DNA from: Toxorhynchites rutilus septentrionalis
Lineage: Eukaryota; Arthropoda; Insecta; Diptera; Culicidae
Direction of reading: 5' to 3'
Assembly (NCBI RefSeq): GCF_029784135.1
Contig: NC_073746.1
Span: forward strand, 65,846,763-65,910,762
DNA length: 64,000 nt
Positions 1 through 10,121 of this stretch are shown one piece after another (position 1 is the first letter of the stretch; each line of letters starts with the position of its first letter). The notes under the pieces were generated by a model that saw nothing but the letters and a program-made list of their open reading frames with translations, ran no database searches and was not told the origin of the DNA. The position numbers and the translations under genes were made by a program.

Positions 1-58
1 TAAAAGTGACGAACCAACCAAATGAGTTGAAAATCACTATAATACAGATAAAAAAAAA
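1..58 (+). repeat. SINE-B, 3' tail only
   Basis: The first 58 bases match the 3' part of the SINE-B copies at 33133-33262 and 42697-43145 (shared words AAAGTGACGAACCA and CACTATAATACAGA) and end in an A-run. The tRNA-like head would lie upstream of the window. SINEs are transcribed by RNA polymerase III and copied by LINE machinery; this is a remnant. Confidence 0.75.
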
Positions 59-99
59 ACTATACTTCTCTACATTACCTAACTTTCTTCGGAATATTT

Positions 100-912
100 T
101 GATAATACACTGTATTCTATTAGTCAAATCATTTCATTTTATACCAACATTGAGAGGATTGCAAAAAATACATAGTCGACCAATTTGTGGCGGCGAACTT
201 TTCGAATTTATGTTGTTCATAGTGTAGTGTATTCTCTGAATCAAGCCATTCAGCCATTTTGTAGCGTCAGCCAAATTGATTTTTTCAAGATCATGGAATA
301 GACAGTTTTATAATGATAGTAGAATTAAATGTATGTTCCAAATTTCAGATCAATCATTCAACAGGAACGGGGTCAATTTTCCATTAATGTGAGACAACCC
401 TACAAAACACTCTAACATACATACAAGGGCAAGCTGAATGGAACCATTAAAAAGTAATTGTTTATTTGGGAACTGCGGTCATCTTGGATTTGGATTTTCC
501 ATGATCTACTGTATTCTACCATTCAAGCCCTTTCGTTTAATACCCATATTGATGGGGTTGTGAAAAAAATATAGATTTGGCGCTATCTTGTAATGGCGAC
601 CATTTTGGGTTTACATTTTTCGTAAAAAACTGTGTTCTACCAGTCAAGCTCTTTCATTTGATACCCATCTTGATGAGGTTCTGAGAAAATATGTAATCCG
701 CCATTTCGTAGTGACCGCCATCTTAGATTTGCATTTTTCATAAATAACTGTATTCTACTAGTCAAGCCCTTTCATTTGATACCCATATTGATGGGGTTGA
801 TGGGGTATGAAATCCGCCATTTTGTAGTGACCGCCATCTTGGATTTGAATTTTTCATAAATAACTGTGTTCTACTAGTCAAGCCCTTTCATTTGATACCC
901 ATATTAGCAATT
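100..912. repeat. Diverged tandem array, period ~117 bp
   Basis: A unit containing ACTGTATTCTAC, CAAGCCCTTTCATTTGATAC and CCGCCATCTTGGATTTG recurs. The first word falls near 511, 627, 745 and 863, giving steps of 116-118 bp. An older, more diverged unit starts near 110. The last units are cleanest. No coding potential is visible. This looks like a minisatellite or the inner repeats of a larger element. Confidence 0.75.
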
Positions 913-965
913 CAATATGGAATTATTATACAAATTATTCAAAATTTCCGAAAATCAAAAATAAA

Positions 966-994
966 ATACTCCGGATAATCGAGTCCGACCTGTA
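966..994 (-). repeat. Terminus of a TA-flanked DNA element
   Basis: On the minus strand this reads TACAGGTCGGACTCGATTAT followed by CCGGAGTA. The same start, TACAGGTCGGACTCGATTATA, recurs at about 24704 on the plus strand. A shared terminal sequence next to a TA dinucleotide suggests the end of a Tc1/mariner-type MITE. The partner end was not found. Confidence 0.4.
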
Positions 995-3640
995 TTTAAT
1001 TTCTCTCCAGAAAAATAACAAAACGATTGCTAACGAATAAAAAATAAATGTAAATCCGTTAAACGAAATAATTAATCGTAAAACTCACCTCGACCACAAC
1101 ATAGTTTAGCCTTCGTGCGTTCCTAAAATAGGAACCGGAGGGTGTCATAAGGATCTTGATTTGGAATTTGTAATTTTTGAACAAAACTTCAAATACACTA
1201 AGAAAAATCAATTGCAAATGTGATTCTAGGATCTGTGTTTATAATCTGTCTCTAGAATTAAAGTGCACCCAGTACCTGGAATCAATTCGTAACTATTTTT
1301 TTCAGTTTTTAATTAATTCTGCATACAAACACAAACACAAAATGCGAATTGAATAAACGAGATGCCGTTTGTACGTGGTCTATTGTACGAAAAATAACCA
1401 GAACACCAAAAGAGCAATTTTCTTTCTGGCAATGCTTTATCACATCAGTAAGCTTCATCACATAGCAGCACTCAGCTGGGAAGCTCTATCCCATGCTCAT
1501 CAGATTTGACCTCTTCTGATTACCTTTCGTTTGTGTGGATAGGATTTTTGACGTAGGACTACGTCTTTCCTTTCTATACTGGGCAGGGTTGCCATAATAA
1601 AATCTGTGTTTTTGGTCTGAACAAATTTTTCTATATTGGTTTTTTCCCGGAAAACTGTATTAATTTCTGAGATCCTTTTTGAAAATTAATTTTAGCATTA
1701 GTATTACTGATTGGCATAATTGTTATTAATACGACGATGTTGGTGGTATCCACGTAGAGCCTGCAAGCATATACACTGTAGTTAAAGTACAATGCTTGTT
1801 TACATAGCGCTACGTAAATCTTATAAATAGCGTATTACAACAAATTTGTGGTACAACATAAAAATGTAATGGTTGCAATGAATGCTTGAAAAAAGGACAT
1901 CAAGTTGCTGTGTTGCGGGACATAAAGCTTCAAAGTCTGATTCTACTACATTGAATTTGATGTATTATTCTAGGCTTATATTGTTTAAGAGAGTAGGTTA
2001 ACGTGTTCTGGGTTCCGAATTAGATTTAGTGAATTTGAGTGTTCCAGTTTGTAGTTCTAAAACAATAAAATAGGTTCGATTATCTGAAGGGAAACTCTTT
2101 GTGGTCTACCAGATGTATGGGAAATTAGAACTATATTTTCAATGCTATTTTAACATATTAATTGTTGTAAATTTTAAAATTATATTACAATAAATTGTTA
2201 GGAGGGCGCAAATTGATTGGTGCAAAATTATCGTGAATCCACCACGAAATGTCTGAGCAAATTTCAAATTTGGACAATTTTCGTGAAGCGATCGACATGT
2301 AGGTTTTAAATTTGTACTCTCTATGTTCCTGAAAAAGTAATTCTACGTCAAAACGTATCCATGGTTTTTAAAGTTATTTACAATTTTAAACAAGAACATC
2401 CAAAGTGTGGATTTTCACGACAATAAACGCGCACTTTTGAAATTCACTTTCACTTTGTTTCACTAAAGAAAAGATGAACAGTGTGTTTATTTATTGTAAC
2501 GCTAACCGATGACGCAAACTTTTTGCATTATTTCTCTTTAGATGAAAGCAGGACATCAAGCTACATATGAATGTCAAAAGAGATGACTCTCATTCAAACT
2601 GATTCTTATGAGATTGATATCAAGCGACAACTAATATTGAAACGTTTTTTTTTTAAAATCTGTATATTCTGTATGAAACTAAAAAAAATTTGATCCTTTC
2701 CCCCATTTACGAAAATTAATCCCAGTGCTTCCCCTCTATCAGTGTTTTGAAAGAAAGTCTGTAACATATCAGTAAAATAATAACACCTCATGTCATCTGT
2801 TACGGTGTTTTGTTTCCATCAGCAGCATTGTAAGAAATCCAGATTTACAAAAATACTACACACAAGACAACAACACTTGTAATGCTTAATTCCCAAGCAG
2901 GATAAAAATCAATCATTTGTAGATCGATGAGTTTATTCTGAAACTGAAATCCGAAACATTCGTCACAGCCAGTCGGAAGGGATTTAAAACAATGTCCAAA
3001 TATTGTTCTTTGATATAAGTAAAATATGTTTCACGCTTAACTTGTTGTAAAAAAATCTTGACAAATGCTATACAATTTCCTTTTTAATGGTTTTCTGTAC
3101 TGTTTCATCGTCTGTTCCATAATCATTCTCTAATGAAAGTCTTTCAAACATTGTGAAGTTGTTCAATTGAACATTAAATTTCAGATTTGGAAGTGTTTGC
3201 CGAGGATCGCAAATTTTAGCGTATCCAATAAATTTGTTTTTGTGGCAATTTTTGCTAAATCGTGCCATGACCTTCCGGATTCTATGAATGAATGCCAAAT
3301 TACCCAATTATTACATTGTTTTTGATGCAAAAATAGAGGCAAATGATTTTGAAGTACTTCATTGCACTTCTGACTGTTCATGCGCAACCAAATACATTTT
3401 GTTTTGTAATTTTTCAATCAAGTGCAATTTACAGGAATGCTTCTGAAGATTATTCTTCCAACAGTAGAATATTTTCATATTCCATATTTTCTGTTGTCTT
3501 GAATTATAATTCAACTTAAAACTCCTTCGGTACATTCGACGCTATCAATAGTTTATAGCTTACAAGGCATATAACTCGTTATCTTTCGAATGAATTGATC
3601 ATCAAGTAAATTCGTTCAGTTGACAAAAAGGTATTGAGGC
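995..3640. other. No gene recognised; AT-rich sequence
   Basis: Only short chance ORFs are present. A CGTAGGACTACGTC word near 1550 resembles one near 3912 and is probably a repeat scrap. The stretch near 1585 (GGGCAGGGTTGCCATA) resembles the one near 50795 (CCAGGGTTACCATATC) and may share an old element. No splice-bounded exon or RNA gene could be supported. Confidence 0.5.
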
Positions 3641-3759
3641 TCAAAACCTTGTGCCTCCAACGTCACGCTTTCGTTTTCGAAAACCCCCTTCTGTCCCCAA
3701 ATATTCATTCATCCATTCATTAAGAATTGGTTCAGGTGCACTTCAAACAAAAGATCACT

Positions 3760-3990
3760 ATAAAAGGGTAGGCCTTCGTCAACCTTGCGGTTGTACCACA
3801 GGTATAACCCATTTCCCGTTTTTTTTCTTTGGTTGGTTCGTCACTGTGAACTCCTACTCAAATGTGGTAAAAATTATAGGAGGTGTTTTCCTGGACACCA
3901 CTGGATTGCTGACGTAGAACTACATCAAAATATAAGAATTAACTCTTCAGTAAAAAGTTTCGGTGACTATAGTTGCTATAGTTCTGCCTA
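3760..3990. repeat. Dispersed repeat fragment
   Basis: The block around 3775-3830 (TTGCGGTTGTACCACAGG, then TATAACCCATTTC) matches a block at 34855-34890 (TTGCGGTTATATTACAGA, TATAACCCATTCC). Two diverged copies show a dispersed repeat. Its class is not recognised, and the small ORFs across it are not convincing. Confidence 0.5.
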
Positions 3991-4699
3991 AAACTCTTAG
4001 TATGCGTGTAAGCACATCCCAGATGAAATTGAGCAAACCAATAACTGAACCACTCCGAATTGACTTTGGATTGGTGAAACACATTAGTCATGTTGAGACT
4101 TTTTTGTCATACATACTCAAAGTGATTAGCAAAATGAACAAGCTATTTCAAAGTGAAAGTCCTACTGATTCTTCATTTTTCAGAGCTGCGCTATGTTGAT
4201 CTTTCAGACTATTCTCTGGATGAACGAACCAATGTATTCACGTTTTGGGGTAAAGTTTTAGCCACAACTACCCGTGGTGGTGCAATAGCATTTCCGCAAT
4301 TAAGAAAATTTATTCCAAAAATTTACTGCACACCGATAAAAGTGGTTTGGTGCACATGTCTGCTATGTGCCATGAAGTATAATGCGTCGATATATGATAA
4401 GAAGAAGTAACTGTTAAACCATGTTTTACACATCAGACGTGAAAAAGTTGATTAAATGATTGTGCTGAATCATAGAGACTTTAAACTTTTGCAGTTCTAG
4501 TCTTGTGGACAAACTTAATCCAAACTCCTTCTTCGCTTACCTTGAGAAAGACACTTCATTGTCATTGCTCGTCAGCAAACCGTGTTCGTTGCCACAAACA
4601 TCAAACGACGTTCTCGTGGAAATGTTCAATAAAATTCGCAATTAAATATAAAAAATTTTAAATATAAAAAAATTAAAATCCAGACAAATCCAGACTTTT

Positions 4700-5203
4700 G
4701 ATTTTTCAACATCCAGATTTCTGTTCAATACTCCTGGCAATCCTAGTTGGCTCGATACAGGCGACCCAGCGATGCTCCAACTTTTTTAATCCATCTGAAA
4801 AATACGTTTTCTCGAGGTCTGCAAAGTAGGCCTCCGTAGCGGCGATGACCTCCTCATTCGACTCAAATTTCTGCCCGTCGAGTGACTTTTTCAAGTTTGG
4901 AAACAAAAAAAAAAGTCGCACGGGGCCAAATCTGCAGAATACGGTGGATGGGGCAGCAGTTCGTAGTGCAATTCGACCAATTTGGCCGTAGCGACGGAGG
5001 AATTCCCATTTTTTCCATTTTTCTCAAATCCGCGGACACGCCCGCTTCCACATACGGTCAAAACAAAACTACGAGTCCGATTCGGCTTAAATTTTTACAG
5101 TAGCCGTTTACGAGAATGTACTACACGGTAAGTAATCTCTCTTGCGATACTGACACCATCTAGCGATGAAGCTAAGTACTTATCGGACCGCCCTCGTATC
5201 TTT
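4700..5203 (-). pseudogene. mariner transposase remnant, C-terminal part
   Basis: Read on the minus strand, 4921-4706 encodes a mariner-type transposase C-terminus: FFLFPNLKKSLDGQKFES followed by an acidic/aromatic stretch. This normally follows the third catalytic Asp of a DD34D transposase. The upstream part (5050-4920) is frame-shifted, and the N-terminal DNA-binding half is absent. A candidate terminal repeat, ending GGACCGCCCTCGTA, lies at about 5190-5203. Mariner elements cut and paste at TA sites; this copy cannot make an active enzyme. Confidence 0.75.
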
Positions 5204-5359
5204 GATAAAAAATAATCTATTGAATTAGTTGAACAAATTGGTGGCAATATAGTTGCCACTGCCTGTAAACTCCAAAAACTCTGTTTGCCGCTGCCTTGTA
5301 AGCTTATTTTATTGTGCCTTTGATTATACAAAAATTAAAACAATATTTGTAGAGCAATA

Positions 5360-6754
5360 GAATTTTTCACATAACATATGTCAAAACCAGAGAGGCGTTT
5401 TTTCCGTTTTTACGTCATGATTTTTCAAAGTTAACCGATGGCCCAAAAAATCATTTTTCACTTTTTTCCAAAAATGACTGTTCAAAATTTTATTACTTTT
5501 GAACTACTGGACCGATTCAGGTGATCGATATATCAAATTAAAGCTAATTAGCCAGTATTTTTTGAAAAAATGACACATTTTCCAATTAATTGATTTCTAA
5601 TCGCATACATCCAATCTAGTCGTATAGAAATATTTAACGAAGACTACAAACACTTTAACTTTGAAAAATAAAAACTTAAAAACGAAACATAACATATCTC
5701 TGATTTTTGGATATGATATGTAAAAAAAAGAATAAATATAAAAAAATACTGCATCCTTGGTCCCGAAATCATGTAAACTGTAAAAAACCAGTACAATAAA
5801 TAATAACAAAATCATGAATTGGCATGAATATTTTTTTTTATTTCAAAATCTATTTTTTTTTCGCAAGTCTAATATTTTTCAAAAAAGACTAGCTAATTGG
5901 CTTTTATTTCATGTATCGATCATCTGAATCGGTCCAGTAGATCAAAAGTTATAAATTTTTGTGCTGGAACAAAGAGGAAAAAAAATATTTTTCGAACCAT
6001 CGGTTAACTTTGAAAAATTATAACTCAAAAACGAAAAAAAACGCCTCTTTGGTTTCGACAAATGTTATGTGAAAAAATCTCAGATTTTCAGAAAAAATAT
6101 AAAAAAATATAGCGCCCTTGGTCCCGAAACTATGAAAACTATAAAAAACGAATACAATTAATAATAACGAGAACAGAATTCAAACTTTTTGCAAGTTTAG
6201 TTTTTCCAAAAAAGTCAAAGGGATTGGCTTTAATTTGATATGTCGAACATCTGAATCGGTCTAGTAGTTCAAAAGTTATGAATTTTTGAAAAAAGTCATT
6301 TTTGGAAAAAACAGGAAAAAGTTGATTTTTCGGACCACCCTAAAATGGAAATGGTCTTCTTCTTCTTCAATGGCACTAACGTTCCTAGAGGAACTTCGCC
6401 GTCTCAACGTAGTATTACTTGCGTCATTTTTATTAGTACTTAGTTGAGATTTCTATGCCAAATAACACGCCTTGAATGCATTCTGAGTGGCAAGCTCTAG
6501 AATACGCGTGATCACAGTGCAAGTCGGAGGAAATTTCTTTGACGAAAAATTCCCCCGACCAGAACGGGAATCGAACCCGAACACCCGGCATGTTAGTTAT
6601 GACGCTAACCACTCGGCCACGGGAGCACATGGAAATGGTCACCCTACTGAAAAAATAAAAAAAATACGGGTCTAATGTTTTGCGATAAAGAACAAAACTA
6701 CCACTTTTCACGAAAATCTGAGAACCACTATATCGGTTTGGCATGGAATGGCTG
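5360..6754. mobile_element. Family R element, copy 1 (right end intact)
   Basis: The right end reads GGTTTGGCATGGAATGGCTG followed by TA. The inverse of this end starts copies 2 (35314) and 3 (39405). Inside are forward and reverse copies of a recurring motif containing ACCGATTCAG and ATCGATATATCAAATTAAA (about 5510, 5930, 6250), so the element folds on itself. It encodes nothing recognisable. A SINE-A sits inside it at 6357-6628. The left limit is not clear. A TA-flanked, non-autonomous Tc1/mariner-like element is the best guess. Confidence 0.6.
6357..6628 (-). mobile_element. SINE-A, tRNA-derived, full copy with TSD
   Basis: On the minus strand the element starts GTGCTCCCGTGGCCGAGTGG. It has a clear pol III A box (TGGCCGAGTGG) and B box (GGTTCGATTCC), a ~200-bp body, and a 3' tail of GAA triplets. 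It is flanked by the 12-bp duplication ATGGAAATGGTC at 6345-6356 and 6629-6640. The family R copy at about 35432-35455 has the same site without the SINE, which confirms the boundaries. The tRNA-like head is part of the SINE, not a working tRNA gene. Confidence 0.9.
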
Positions 6755-6760
6755 TATATA

Positions 6761-7140
6761 AGTTATCAACACAGTCAACCAATCTTCAGTATCGACCAAC
6801 GCCAACATTACTTATCAGCAGGAGACAGAGCAAACATCACGCATCAATGTTCTAGCGCTTAAGTAAACACTTAAGCATAAATAACGCCATGTGGTAAATG
6901 CGACCGACGAACAATTATGCAGCCACAGATAAGGACTCGAGTCGACACCATAAAACGGTTAAACATTCTTTCTGAGAAGAAGGAAGAAGGGAAACATAGA
7001 GATAGGCAGATAGGGTAGATTATAAGCTAGCTTTGTACATGAAATAGAAAATAAAGATTAGTCTTGTCGTAACCTTAACAGGAGCAACATAGCTCACTAG
7101 TTTTAGTTTTCATTATCCGAAATTCTTTCGTTATTTAACT
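6761..7140 (+). repeat. 5' LTR of env-only element
   Basis: The 380-bp LTR starts AGTTATCAACACAGTCAACC and ends GTTATTTAACT. By eye it is identical over its full length to the 3' LTR at 8561-8940. An arthropod initiator-like TCAGT lies at 6786-6790, and a polyadenylation signal AATAAA lies at 7050-7055. These would set the start and end of the RNA. Identity of both LTRs implies a recent insertion. Confidence 0.93.
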
Positions 7141-7157
7141 GGCGCAGTCGGTAGGAT
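7140..7157 (+). promoter_or_regulatory. Primer binding site, tRNA-Ser type
   Basis: TGGCGCAGTCGGTAGGA follows the LTR and shares its last T. TGG pairs with the CCA end of a tRNA. This sequence is the known primer site class of errantiviruses such as 17.6 and 297 (tRNA-Ser). It would prime minus-strand DNA synthesis, so the element kept its replication signals even though it lost gag-pol. Confidence 0.8.
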
Positions 7158-7282
7158 AGTGTTTTAAGTGTTCGCGAAACGTTAGTTTAATTTCAGCAAT
7201 TGCGCCTGCGCGAACGAATATCGTGTAGTGGTGATTAATCTGACGAAACCGGACGCAACACTAGTTCCAGCTCTAAAAATCT

Positions 7283-8455
7283 ATGGCGTGGATACCATTC
7301 CTGTATTCGGCCTTTGCCATCGCATTCCTGTCAATGTATCTACCAAAATCGATTGCATTTCCGCAACAAACATCCATACAACTCTACGACCTCAGCAACA
7401 ATCCCGGCCTCGTGACATTGAGCCTGAACGAAGGAAGAATAAAGACAGGATCACACAAAATATTCCATGTAATCGAATTAAAAAGTTTCGAGCCAACCTT
7501 TCACAAACTAGAGAAAATTATTGAAGGCCTTACCATATTTAATCTAAAAGAAACTACAGACCTTGTTAATCTAAAATATAACTCAATCAAGAACACATAT
7601 AACAACCTTATCCCAAAACAAAGAAACAAAAGAGGTTTAATCAACATCCTAGGAAGCACCATAAAATTAATAACAGGCAATCTAGACAACAATGATCTAA
7701 TCGAAATCAACAATCAGTTGGAAACATTATTCAAAAACGAAGAAACAATTGTTACACAAAACAACGAACAAATAAAAATCAATAAACAAATTGAAACCAA
7801 AATGAATAGAATAATCAAAAAGGTTAACGAGCAACAAGATATTTTAGTGAAAAACCTAATAAAATCAAGAGACGCTTATGTAAACAATAAAGGCTATGCA
7901 GAACAGGCTACAATCATTAAAGAAGTCATGAACCTGAACATGGCACTAGATTTATTACGAGAACAAATACAAAATATTTTTGAAAGCATTCAACTAGCAA
8001 AAGCAAAGGTTATCCATTTGAACGTACTGACACCAGAGGAACTAAATGAAGCGACCACAATTTTAAGAAACAGCAACATTACAATCAACACATTCGACCA
8101 AACCTACGAGTACCTTGATCTAGCAGTAATACACAAAGATACGAAAATAATATTTGTGATTTCAGTCCCAAATCTCAAACCATCCACATTTACACATATC
8201 ATCATGGAACCGATACCCAAGGAAGGAAAAATCCTGAAACTGCCAACGAACAGAGCACTCTTCAATGAATTAGAAACATACCTCATTAAAAACGATTGCC
8301 AGGAAATTGGAGAGGAAACCCTATGTAACAAAAACCAACTAGAAGACGTTTCCCAAGACAACTGTTACTCCAAAATTCTCAGAGGAGTCTCGGGCAGCTG
8401 CGATTATACAGAAGACACCTCTCACTCACCCTCGGGACAGGAGTTCCAGCAATAA
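7283..8455 (+). CDS. env: Errantivirus envelope glycoprotein, C-terminus shifted
   Basis: The 390-aa frame starts at an ATG in acceptable context (AAAATCTATGG). Residues 1-25 form a hydrophobic signal peptide. A furin-type site RNKR sits at residues 114-117. The following glycine- and isoleucine-rich stretch looks like a fusion peptide, and then come long Asn/Lys/Gln-rich helices (about 135-260). This is the layout of the insect errantivirus envelope, related to baculovirus F proteins, which acts in membrane fusion and cell-to-cell spread. The frame stops at 8455 without a membrane anchor. A strongly hydrophobic segment with a short basic tail is encoded in a different frame from about 8437 on. 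As read here the product would be secreted. The leader at 7158-7282 probably joins the env body through a spliced junction (inference). Confidence 0.85.
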   Translation: MAWIPFLYSAFAIAFLSMYLPKSIAFPQQTSIQLYDLSNNPGLVTLSLNEGRIKTGSHKIFHVIELKSFEPTFHKLEKIIEGLTIFNLKETTDLVNLKYNSIKNTYNNLIPKQRNKRGLINILGSTIKLITGNLDNNDLIEINNQLETLFKNEETIVTQNNEQIKINKQIETKMNRIIKKVNEQQDILVKNLIKSRDAYVNNKGYAEQATIIKEVMNLNMALDLLREQIQNIFESIQLAKAKVIHLNVLTPEELNEATTILRNSNITINTFDQTYEYLDLAVIHKDTKIIFVISVPNLKPSTFTHIIMEPIPKEGKILKLPTNRALFNELETYLIKNDCQEIGEETLCNKNQLEDVSQDNCYSKILRGVSGSCDYTEDTSHSPSGQEFQQ

Positions 8456-8549
8456 TTATTTCATCATTTCTTGCAATCTATCTGTTGAGGAATCGTTTGA
8501 AAACTCTCTTCAGAGTGCAGAGCCCAGTGTACCGAGACGGTCCACTCTT

Positions 8550-8560
8550 GAAGAGGGAGC
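8550..8560 (+). promoter_or_regulatory. Polypurine tract
   Basis: GAAGAGGGAGC lies directly before the 3' LTR, where the plus-strand primer of LTR elements is expected. Its intact position supports replication by reverse transcription rather than a random deletion scar. Confidence 0.75.
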
Positions 8561-8940
8561 AGTTATCAACACAGTCAACCAATCTTCAGTATCGACCAAC
8601 GCCAACATTACTTATCAGCAGGAGACAGAGCAAACATCACGCATCAATGTTCTAGCGCTTAAGTAAACACTTAAGCATAAATAACGCCATGTGGTAAATG
8701 CGACCGACGAACAATTATGCAGCCACAGATAAGGACTCGAGTCGACACCATAAAACGGTTAAACATTCTTTCTGAGAAGAAGGAAGAAGGGAAACATAGA
8801 GATAGGCAGATAGGGTAGATTATAAGCTAGCTTTGTACATGAAATAGAAAATAAAGATTAGTCTTGTCGTAACCTTAACAGGAGCAACATAGCTCACTAG
8901 TTTTAGTTTTCATTATCCGAAATTCTTTCGTTATTTAACT
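8561..8940 (+). repeat. 3' LTR of env-only element
   Basis: The 380-bp sequence appears identical to 6761-7140. It carries the same initiator-like TCAGT and an AATAAA at 8850-8855, and is followed by the TATA duplication at 8941-8944. It would supply the 3' end of the env transcript. No mismatch was seen on line-by-line comparison. Confidence 0.93.
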
Positions 8941-8946
8941 TATATA

Positions 8947-10119
8947 CAGTGGGGGAAAATCCTATAAGCGCACCTGGGTTTGCTGAAAATTCTAGATATA
9001 TAGTAGATAAAACCATTCCTTTTTTACGTAGTGATTTCCTAATGACTAAAAGTGTACTAACTTTGTTGTTTAAGTCATCATTGGTGCAAACATATTTTTT
9101 TACTAAAACATTTTTAAAATTATGGTGCGAAATTCTCATAAGCGCAACTGGCATTTTAAATATTTTCCCACCAATATGTAAACATCTTGGCCATTTTTCA
9201 ACACATCCTGGTAAGGTTGTAACGTGAGAACGAGTTAACCACAATCAGCTAAGATTGGATTTCGCTAAACAGCACATGGTTTGGAAGGCAGAGTGGGATG
9301 AAGTGATCTTTTCCGACGAGAAAAAGTTCAATCTTGATGGTCCCGACTGCTGCGCGTATTATTGGCATGATCTACGAAAAAATCCCGAAGTGAAGTTGAG
9401 CAGGAATTTTGGTGGTGGAAGTCTCATGGTGTGGGCTGCGTTTTCAAGAAAAGGGAAGACTCTTATCGCCACTATTTCGACAAGAATGAACTCCGACAAC
9501 TATGTAGAGCTACTGGACAGTGTTTTGGTGCCATTCACAGAAGACATTATGGACGACAACTTTATCTTCCAGCAGGATAATGCTGCCATTCACGTAAGCA
9601 AGAAATCATGGTTTTCCGAAAGAAACATTCAGGTTATGGACTGGCCAACTCGTAGCCCGGATCTCAATCCCATCGAGAATCTCTGGGGAATTCTGGCAAG
9701 GCGAGTCTACAGTGGTGGACGGCAATTTGCAACAGTTCGTGAGTTGGAGAGATGTGTAAGGGACGAGTGGAATAAAATTCCACATGAAATGTTGGATAAT
9801 CTGATTGAGTCAATGCCAAACCGTGTCTATGAAACTATTCTGAAAAATGGTAAACCAACCAAATATGGAATGCTGTCATTTTCATGTATAAATCGTTCTT
9901 TGAGAATAAAGTCTGATGTGCGCTTAAAAGAATTTCTACTTTGAAAACACGTTTTTCTCATTCTGAATAACTGTTGAGAATAGGATTGGGACTTTTCTTG
10001 GCAAGATAAACTTGATGTTCGAAGGTCATTTCAATCCCATGAAAATATTTTGGAAATATATATCTAGTTAATCTTACAGCCAAAATATACATGTGCGCTT
10101 ATAGGAATTTCTAGCACTG
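8947..10119 (+). mobile_element. Tc3-like Tc1/mariner transposon, internally deleted
   Basis: The 1,173-bp element begins CAGTGGGGGAAAATCCTATA, ends ATTTCTAGCACTG, and is flanked by TA (8945-8946, 10120-10121). The inverted repeats share CCTATAAGCGCAC. A second copy of the terminal motif lies inside each end: about 9122-9150 (CTCATAAGCGCAACTGG) and 9916-9940. Tc3-type transposons are known to carry two transposase sites per end. The transposase gene has lost its DNA-binding half, so the element is non-autonomous. Confidence 0.85.
9228..9944 (+). pseudogene. Tc3-like transposase, catalytic half only
   Basis: The open frame begins after a stop at 9225; its first in-frame ATG is at 9276, so there is no normal start. 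It carries the DDE core: FSDEKKF (first Asp about 9315), FQQDNAAIH (second Asp about 9576) and SPDLNPIENLWG (Glu about 9675). By my count 32 residues separate the second Asp and the Glu, where the family usually has 34, so a two-codon loss is possible. The N-terminal paired-like helix-turn-helix domain (~110 residues) is missing. The last codons overlap the inner copy of the terminal repeat motif. The enzyme normally cuts and joins DNA at TA; this copy should not bind its own ends. Confidence 0.85.
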
Positions 10120-10121
10120 TA

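Larger units (their letters stand above)
6757..8944 (+). mobile_element. Env-only LTR retroelement (errantivirus-type)
   Basis: Two 380-bp LTRs enclose 1,420 bp that contain a primer site, a leader, one env reading frame and a polypurine tract. There is no gag, protease, reverse transcriptase, RNase H or integrase. The 4-bp duplication TATA lies at 6757-6760 and 8941-8944. LTRs beginning AGTTA, a tRNA-Ser-type primer site and TATA targeting are known features of gypsy-group errantiviruses, which are normally 7-8 kb. Absence of pol means movement must have used enzymes from another copy. The layout fits reverse transcription of the spliced env mRNA; an internal deletion of a full element is the alternative. 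Confidence 0.9.

Noticed and set aside
6560..6628. tRNA gene on the minus strand
   Set aside because: A and B boxes are perfect, but the arms do not fold into a full cloverleaf and the sequence continues into a SINE body with a target duplication.
6487..6675. ORFs across SINE-A copies (also 36114-36419, 40190-40495, 42909-43105)
   Set aside because: The same peptides recur because the tRNA-like SINE recurs; the frame is not selected for coding.
7228..7524. 98-residue frame overlapping the env start
   Set aside because: Begins at GTG, uses another frame and has no retroviral motif; env explains the region.
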